Shown here piece after piece: positions 59,395 through 64,000 of a stretch of 64,000 nt of DNA; within the stretch, counting starts at the first letter, position 1, and every line of letters starts with the position of its first letter. Position numbers and translations under genes: made by a program. Source of the DNA: Bacteroidota bacterium (GTDB lineage: Bacteria > Bacteroidota > Bacteroidia > AKYH767-A > OLB10); assembly GCA_016714005.1 (NCBI GenBank), contig JADJOA010000002.1:310001-374000 (forward strand). The letters run 5' to 3'. Below the pieces are notes generated by a model. The model was given only the letters and a program-made list of their open reading frames with translations, searched no databases and was not told the origin of the DNA.

Positions 59395-62300
59395 CTATTC
59401 AGCGTATTCACGTAAATCAACAGGAACCACAGCCGTTACACCAGGCTCATTCATGGTTATGCCATAAATTAAATCGGTGGCAGCCATTGTTTTTTTGTTA
59501 TGTGTAATGATGATGAACTGACTTTCGTCCGAAAACTTTTTGATAATGTTATTGAACTTGTCAATGTTGTTGTCATCAAGGGGCGCATCCACCTCATCAA
59601 AAATGCAAAATGGTGCAGGCTTAACCAAGTACAATCCAAACAACAACGCAGTTGCTGTAAGTGTTCTTTCCCCGCCTGATAATTGCTGGATGCTCAATGG
59701 CTTTTTACCTTTTGGCTGCGCTATTATCTGAATATCACTTTCAATAGGATTATTCATATCACTTAAGATTATATCGCAGTTATCAACTTCCGTAAACAAG
59801 GTGCGGAATACATTGATGAAGTTTTTGCGAACCTGATTGTATGTATCAAGGAATTTTTCCTTTGCCGAATTATCGATCTCACCAATGGTTTGCAATAACG
59901 ATTCTTTTGCCTTGGCTAAATCTTCCTTTTCTTTAATAATAAAATCGTAACGCTCTTTAATTTCTTTAAATGATTCAAGAGCCATTGGATTTATTGGTCC
60001 GAAGTTTTTCAATTTATTTTGCATGGCTTCGGTTTTTTCTTTTAACTCTCCCTCATTTAAAGTTTCGTCAGGAGCTTGCTCCATCAAATCATCAATGTTG
60101 AGATTAAACTCAATGTTTAATCTCTCTTTAAAGAGGTAAATTTAAGGTTTACTTCGTTAACCTCATTGTGTATGGCATGAATCAGTTCATCAGCAATTTC
60201 CTTTTTCTGCGCGTATCACTTATTGCTTTGTCTTCAAAATCAATTTGACCTTTACCTTCAAAATAAGTTTTTTCAGTCTCGTTTAACAAATTTTCAAACT
60301 GCACACGCTCTTCAATATTTTTTTGCAAATCAACTTCCGAATTGTTTCCAAGATTAGCTTGTTCACTTATCTGTTCATTAACCTGTTCAATTTCACGGCT
60401 GTTGTTTTCAATATTGTTTTTAAGCGTGGCAAGTTGGTTGTTTTTATAACCGCTATCGCGAATAATATTTTGGATTTTATTTTGTTGCTGTAAATAAAAT
60501 ATGTTTTGCTGATTGTATTTAGCGCCTGCATCAACCGATTCTTTTTGAAACAGGTTTGTAGCTTCCTGTTTTTCGCGCTGCTGATTTGTTAAGCGTTCAA
60601 GATTGATGCGCATTTCGTCCAAAGAAAAATCACCAAGCCCTGCTGCACTGTTCTTTTGATCTTCTACCTGTGAAAGTTCATCTTCAAGTCTTGCTAAATT
60701 TTTTGTATTGGCTTCGTTGTTGCTCGAAATAAAATCTTTTTTACTCTGCAAAGTGTTCAATTGCAAAACCGCCTTACTCAATTCACTTTCTAAACGATAA
60801 AGTGTTTGGTTATTTGTTTGCAATGTTTGTTTGTTTTGTTGAAACTGAGAATCTGTTTTTTGCAGTTGCTCCTTAAACGATTCAATGTTAAATGTATGTT
60901 CTTCAATTTCTGATTGCAGTTTTTCTAAATGCTTGAGTTTACCTGTACGCTTGCCATCAAATAAACCAACACTGCCACCGCTTATAGAATATTTTTGTTT
61001 GAAAAATTTACCGCTTTTGCTCAACACAATTGCTGAAGGGTTATTTCCGGTTTCAGCATAAGCCAGTGGAACATCTTCGGTTAATATGTAAACATTGTTC
61101 AACAAATAGCTGAACAAAGGCTGGTAGCTACTGTCAACATCCACAACTTCTAATGCCGAAATACAATTGTTGATTGACTCTGTATTGGTTGTGCTGAAAT
61201 TAGAAAGCGATTCCAAAACAAAAAGTGCGCTCTGCCTTTTGAGTTTTCACTCAATAACTGAAGTGCTTCCCATGCATCACTGTTATTTTTTACCACAAAG
61301 TGATTCAAAAAAGGTTCGAGGTAATTTTCAATGGCAACCTTATATTCTTCTTTACAGTTGAGTATATCACTCAATAAAGGTGTTGATTTAAATTGGTCGT
61401 AATTCTTTTTCAGGAATTTGATTGATTCAGGAAAACCATCCATCTGCTCCATTAAACTTTTGGTAAGCTGGTACTCGTTGTTTTTTACATCAGCAATTCT
61501 TCTTTCTTCTGCTAATTTATCGCGCAGTTCCTTTACCTCAGTCTCCCCCTTTTTTATTTCCTCTTCAAGTTGAATTCTAAGTGCTTTTAAATCTCCTATT
61601 TCTTTTTCTTTGGTATGATGGGTTGTGTTTAATTCGTTTAACTCATTTGCAATTCCATCCAATCCTGTTGAATCTTTTTCAATCTGTTCGCGCACACGTT
61701 TTATCTGCTCGCTTAATGAGTTAATACGGGTTTGTCTTACAGCAGTATATGTTTCATGATCGTTAATTGCCGCGCGCCTGCAATAGCTGAATATTTGTTT
61801 GCTTCAATTCTTCATTAGCGGTGTCGTAAGTTGTCTTGCTTTCTTCAACCTGCGATTTCAGTTGCTGTAATTCATGCTCCTGCACAGCAAGTTTTTCTTC
61901 CTCCTTAATTTTTTCTTCGTTGGCAATTTCAATAGCAAGAGTTAACTCCTCAACCTGCTTACCATCTGCGTCAACCTGTTTGTGCAGTTGGTTCTTTTTA
62001 TCGTTTAAATAATTTAATCTTTCAACACGAGATTTTTGCTCGTTTTCAAAACGGTTAATGAGCAGCAATTTTTCATTTAGTTGTTTCTGCGCAAGTGAAA
62101 GAGCTTTTTCTTTTTCATCGGTTGCAATTTTCAATGAATGAATACTTGTTTCCAATTTTTCCAATTGCTCTACAAGCATTGCTTTCTCAACAGATTGTTG
62201 TTCCTCTTTCGCTTTCAGTTCAATTAACTTTTCCCTAAAACTTTTAATAAGAAAAATAGACAGCGCAGTTGATGACACCTGGTACTCTTCTTTTAATTTA

Positions 62301-62947
62301 TAATAGCGTTCTGTTTTCCTTGCCTGTTGTTCTAACTGCTTGAGGCTTTTTTCAATTTCAAAAAGTAAATCATTCACACGATTTAAATCTCCGTCCGTCT
62401 CTTCAAGCTTTTGTAAAGTTTGTGTTTTGCGGATTTTATATTTTGAAATTCCAGCCGCTTCTTCCAGCAACATTTTAATGGTATCGTTCCTGTCATTAAT
62501 AATATCATCAACCATTTTAAGTTCAATGATTGAATATGAATCAGGACCAATACCTGTATCCAAAAAAAGATTGTTGATGTCTTTTAACCGGCAAGTAACA
62601 CCATTCAACAAAAATTCGCTGTCGCCACTGCGGTAAAGTCTGCGGGTAACGGCTACGGTGCTAAATTCCGTTGGAAGAATTCCTTTATCGTTAATAAACG
62701 TAAGTGTAACTTCTGATACGTTACTGGGTTTACGTGTTTTGGTTCCATTAAAAATAATATTCTCCATTTTTTCGGAGCGGAGCAACCGCATTTTCTGTTC
62801 GCCCAAAACCCATCGGAAAGCATCAACAACATTTGATTTACCTGAACCGTTGGGACCAACAATGGATGTAACGCCTTCGTCAAAGTGAATGGTTACTTTA
62901 TCGCCAAAGCTTTTAAAGCCTTTTATTTCAAGGGATGATAATTTCAT
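59395..62947 (-). CDS. smc: Chromosome segregation protein SMC (frameshifted)
   Basis: About 1184 residues, normal for SMC, a condensin ATPase. The N-terminal head has Walker A in GPNGSGKSNVVDAFRWVLGE. Two long coiled coils flank the hinge (EGFPESIKFLKKNYDQFKST to LTEDVPLAYAETGNNPSAIV). The C-terminal head has the ABC signature LSGGERTLTATALLFGLYL and Walker B FCIFDEVDAPLDD. The frame breaks at about 61695-61763, 61150-61216 and 60087-60182. The start is the ATG at 62947 (MKLSSLEIKGFKSFG). It precedes the TMTC-like gene by 9 bp. Confidence 0.95.
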
Positions 62948-63167
62948 TGCAAATTGTAAATTGTCAATGGTGTATGGTCAATAAACTAACGACTAAGCAT
63001 CATTGATAAATGGACTTCAAAAGTACTTAATGAGAGAGAGTAGAATGCGAAAAGATATTAACGAAAACAGGTAGATTTGTTAGAAAATTTATTTGAAAAA
63101 TCCGACTTATTTCTTAGAAAATCAAGAAGGTGCCTGGTTTGCTTTTTAGGGGTAAATATGGATCTAT
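62948..63167. other. Gap between smc and the VWA-type gene
   Basis: I see no gene in this 220-bp stretch. It is A/T-rich, with low-complexity words (AATTGTAAATTGTCAATGG) next to the smc start. The smc promoter should lie here, but I cannot place it. Confidence 0.4.
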
Positions 63168-64000
63168 TTACATTGGTGTTTTTAGACCCCGTTCAGAAAG
63201 TTTTTCGTTTAGTGTGCTTGTCATTACATTTTCAATTACAAGCTCCGTTTGTTTTTTATCGTAGTTAAGCGATTTATTTAAGATTGTTTGCCTTTCGTAA
63301 CCAAGCAAAGTTCTCAATTGATTTATTACCCGCGTTCGTCTTTCTTTTACTGTTTCAAGATAGTTTCTTAATTGCTCAGGGCTTTGTTTTCTTAATGAGT
63401 CTGCGAGTGTTTTTGAATCTACTTTTCTTAAATCACAACCCCGGGATTTAATACAATCAACCAAATCCCAATCGGCTTGTTTGTTTTGGTAATGATCACT
63501 TATTTTATAATAGAGCATCGCTTCAAATGATGATTGCCCACTCTTTAATGTCCCTTGGTGATTATTAAGCATCATTTTATATCGATTGTATCCATCTTTA
63601 CCATAATAAATGTAAGTGCTGTTTAACTCATTGGATAAATCAATTAAAAGCGGGCGGTTATAAACCGTAGGTGGTCTTGGAACAATTTTATGAACTTTAA
63701 CATCAAACAATTCTCCTCCGGTTGCATCTGCTATCTCTGTCCATCCGGCAATATCGCGAGAGCGCAAAGTGCTGTAGCAGTATAAACTGTTTATAATAAT
63801 GTTCTTTTTTACAGCTACCTCAATCGCTTCACGATGGTCAAAGTTTCCGGTACCTGCATTACCATTTCCAACTAAGTAAACCAGTTTAACTGCATGAGGA
63901 GAAGTGTTCCAATCCATTAGTTCAGCACTGGCACGAATGGCTGCACCTACAAACTGATCTCCTTTTTCAATATTAGGTTTTAACTCGTAGAGTTCATTTG
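63168..64000 (-). CDS. VWA-domain-like protein, C-terminal part (partial at window edge)
   Basis: The frame is open to the window end, so the N-terminus is missing. Visible is the Rossmann-like core of a von Willebrand type A fold: KGDQFVGAAIRASAELMDW, AVKLVYLVGNGNAGTGNFD, and NIIINSLYCYSTLRSRDIAG. These are typical of Bacteroidota VWA proteins of unknown function. The last 100 residues are charged and helical (KTLADSLRKQSPEQLRNYLE). The MIDAS residues (DxSxS) would be outside the window, so the assignment rests on the later strands. Confidence 0.55.
   Translation of the reverse strand, partial: NELYELKPNIEKGDQFVGAAIRASAELMDWNTSPHAVKLVYLVGNGNAGTGNFDHREAIEVAVKKNIIINSLYCYSTLRSRDIAGWTEIADATGGELFDVKVHKIVPRPPTVYNRPLLIDLSNELNSTYIYYGKDGYNRYKMMLNNHQGTLKSGQSSFEAMLYYKISDHYQNKQADWDLVDCIKSRGCDLRKVDSKTLADSLRKQSPEQLRNYLETVKERRTRVINQLRTLLGYERQTILNKSLNYDKKQTELVIENVMTSTLNEKLSERGLKTPM

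Overview
The window is a low-GC (roughly 37 percent) chromosomal segment from a member of the Bacteroidota. Evidence for this is five secreted proteins with type IX secretion (T9SS) C-terminal sorting domains, a GH92 mannosidase, DUF6089 and DUF6268-like outer-membrane proteins, an ATP synthase operon atpBEFHAG that lacks atpD and atpC, and promoters that resemble the TTTG / TAnnTTTG sigma consensus of this phylum. I cannot name the genus. No tRNA, rRNA, CRISPR array or insertion sequence is visible.

A property of the whole window matters for anyone using it. More than 30 single-base frameshifts break otherwise normal genes, including essential ones (metH, atpH, atpG, fabF, cdsA, gpmI, smc). 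Nearly all that I resolved lie in homopolymer runs, and adding or removing one base restores the family sequence. I read these as sequencing or assembly errors. I therefore annotate each broken gene as one CDS over its full reconstructed extent, with the indel site given where I could place it.

Layout. (1) 1-8.8 kb: a T9SS Ig-like secreted protein, an S9 peptidase, a GH92 alpha-mannosidase and an RluE/RsuA-type pseudouridine synthase. (2) 8.8-13.4 kb: a SAM-I riboswitch with its own terminator heads mnmD and metH (methyl-group metabolism). (3) 13.4-25.4 kb: a two-component operon (LuxR-type regulator, unknown protein, TPR histidine kinase) followed by an island of secreted T9SS proteins (Kelch protein, M43 metalloprotease, SBBP protein, PQQ-type sugar dehydrogenase) and one DUF1801/YdeI gene. 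(4) 25.5-31.0 kb: atpBEFHAG with strong hairpins in two of its gaps. (5) 31-36.5 kb: a barrel protein, GH13 amylase, dipeptide epimerase, GNAT acetyltransferase and an unknown helical-repeat protein. (6) 36.5-41.4 kb: a tiny gene with its own terminator, acpP-fabF-rnc, purN, a CarH-like B12-binding MerR regulator and a thioredoxin-like 2Fe-2S ferredoxin. (7) 41.4-50.7 kb: DUF421, barrel proteins, TIGR01777 oxidoreductase, gpmI, DUF2007-cdsA, a TPR protein and a PurD-like ATP-grasp enzyme. (8) 50.7-57.4 kb: two copies of a fold-back repeat, then PA0069-type radical SAM protein, dinB, an unknown membrane protein and a short dnaE. This resembles a mutagenesis/translesion cassette and is the most interesting locus. 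(9) 57.4-64 kb, minus strand: smc, a TMTC-like TPR membrane protein, a SnoaL-like protein, and the tail of a VWA-type protein running off the window.
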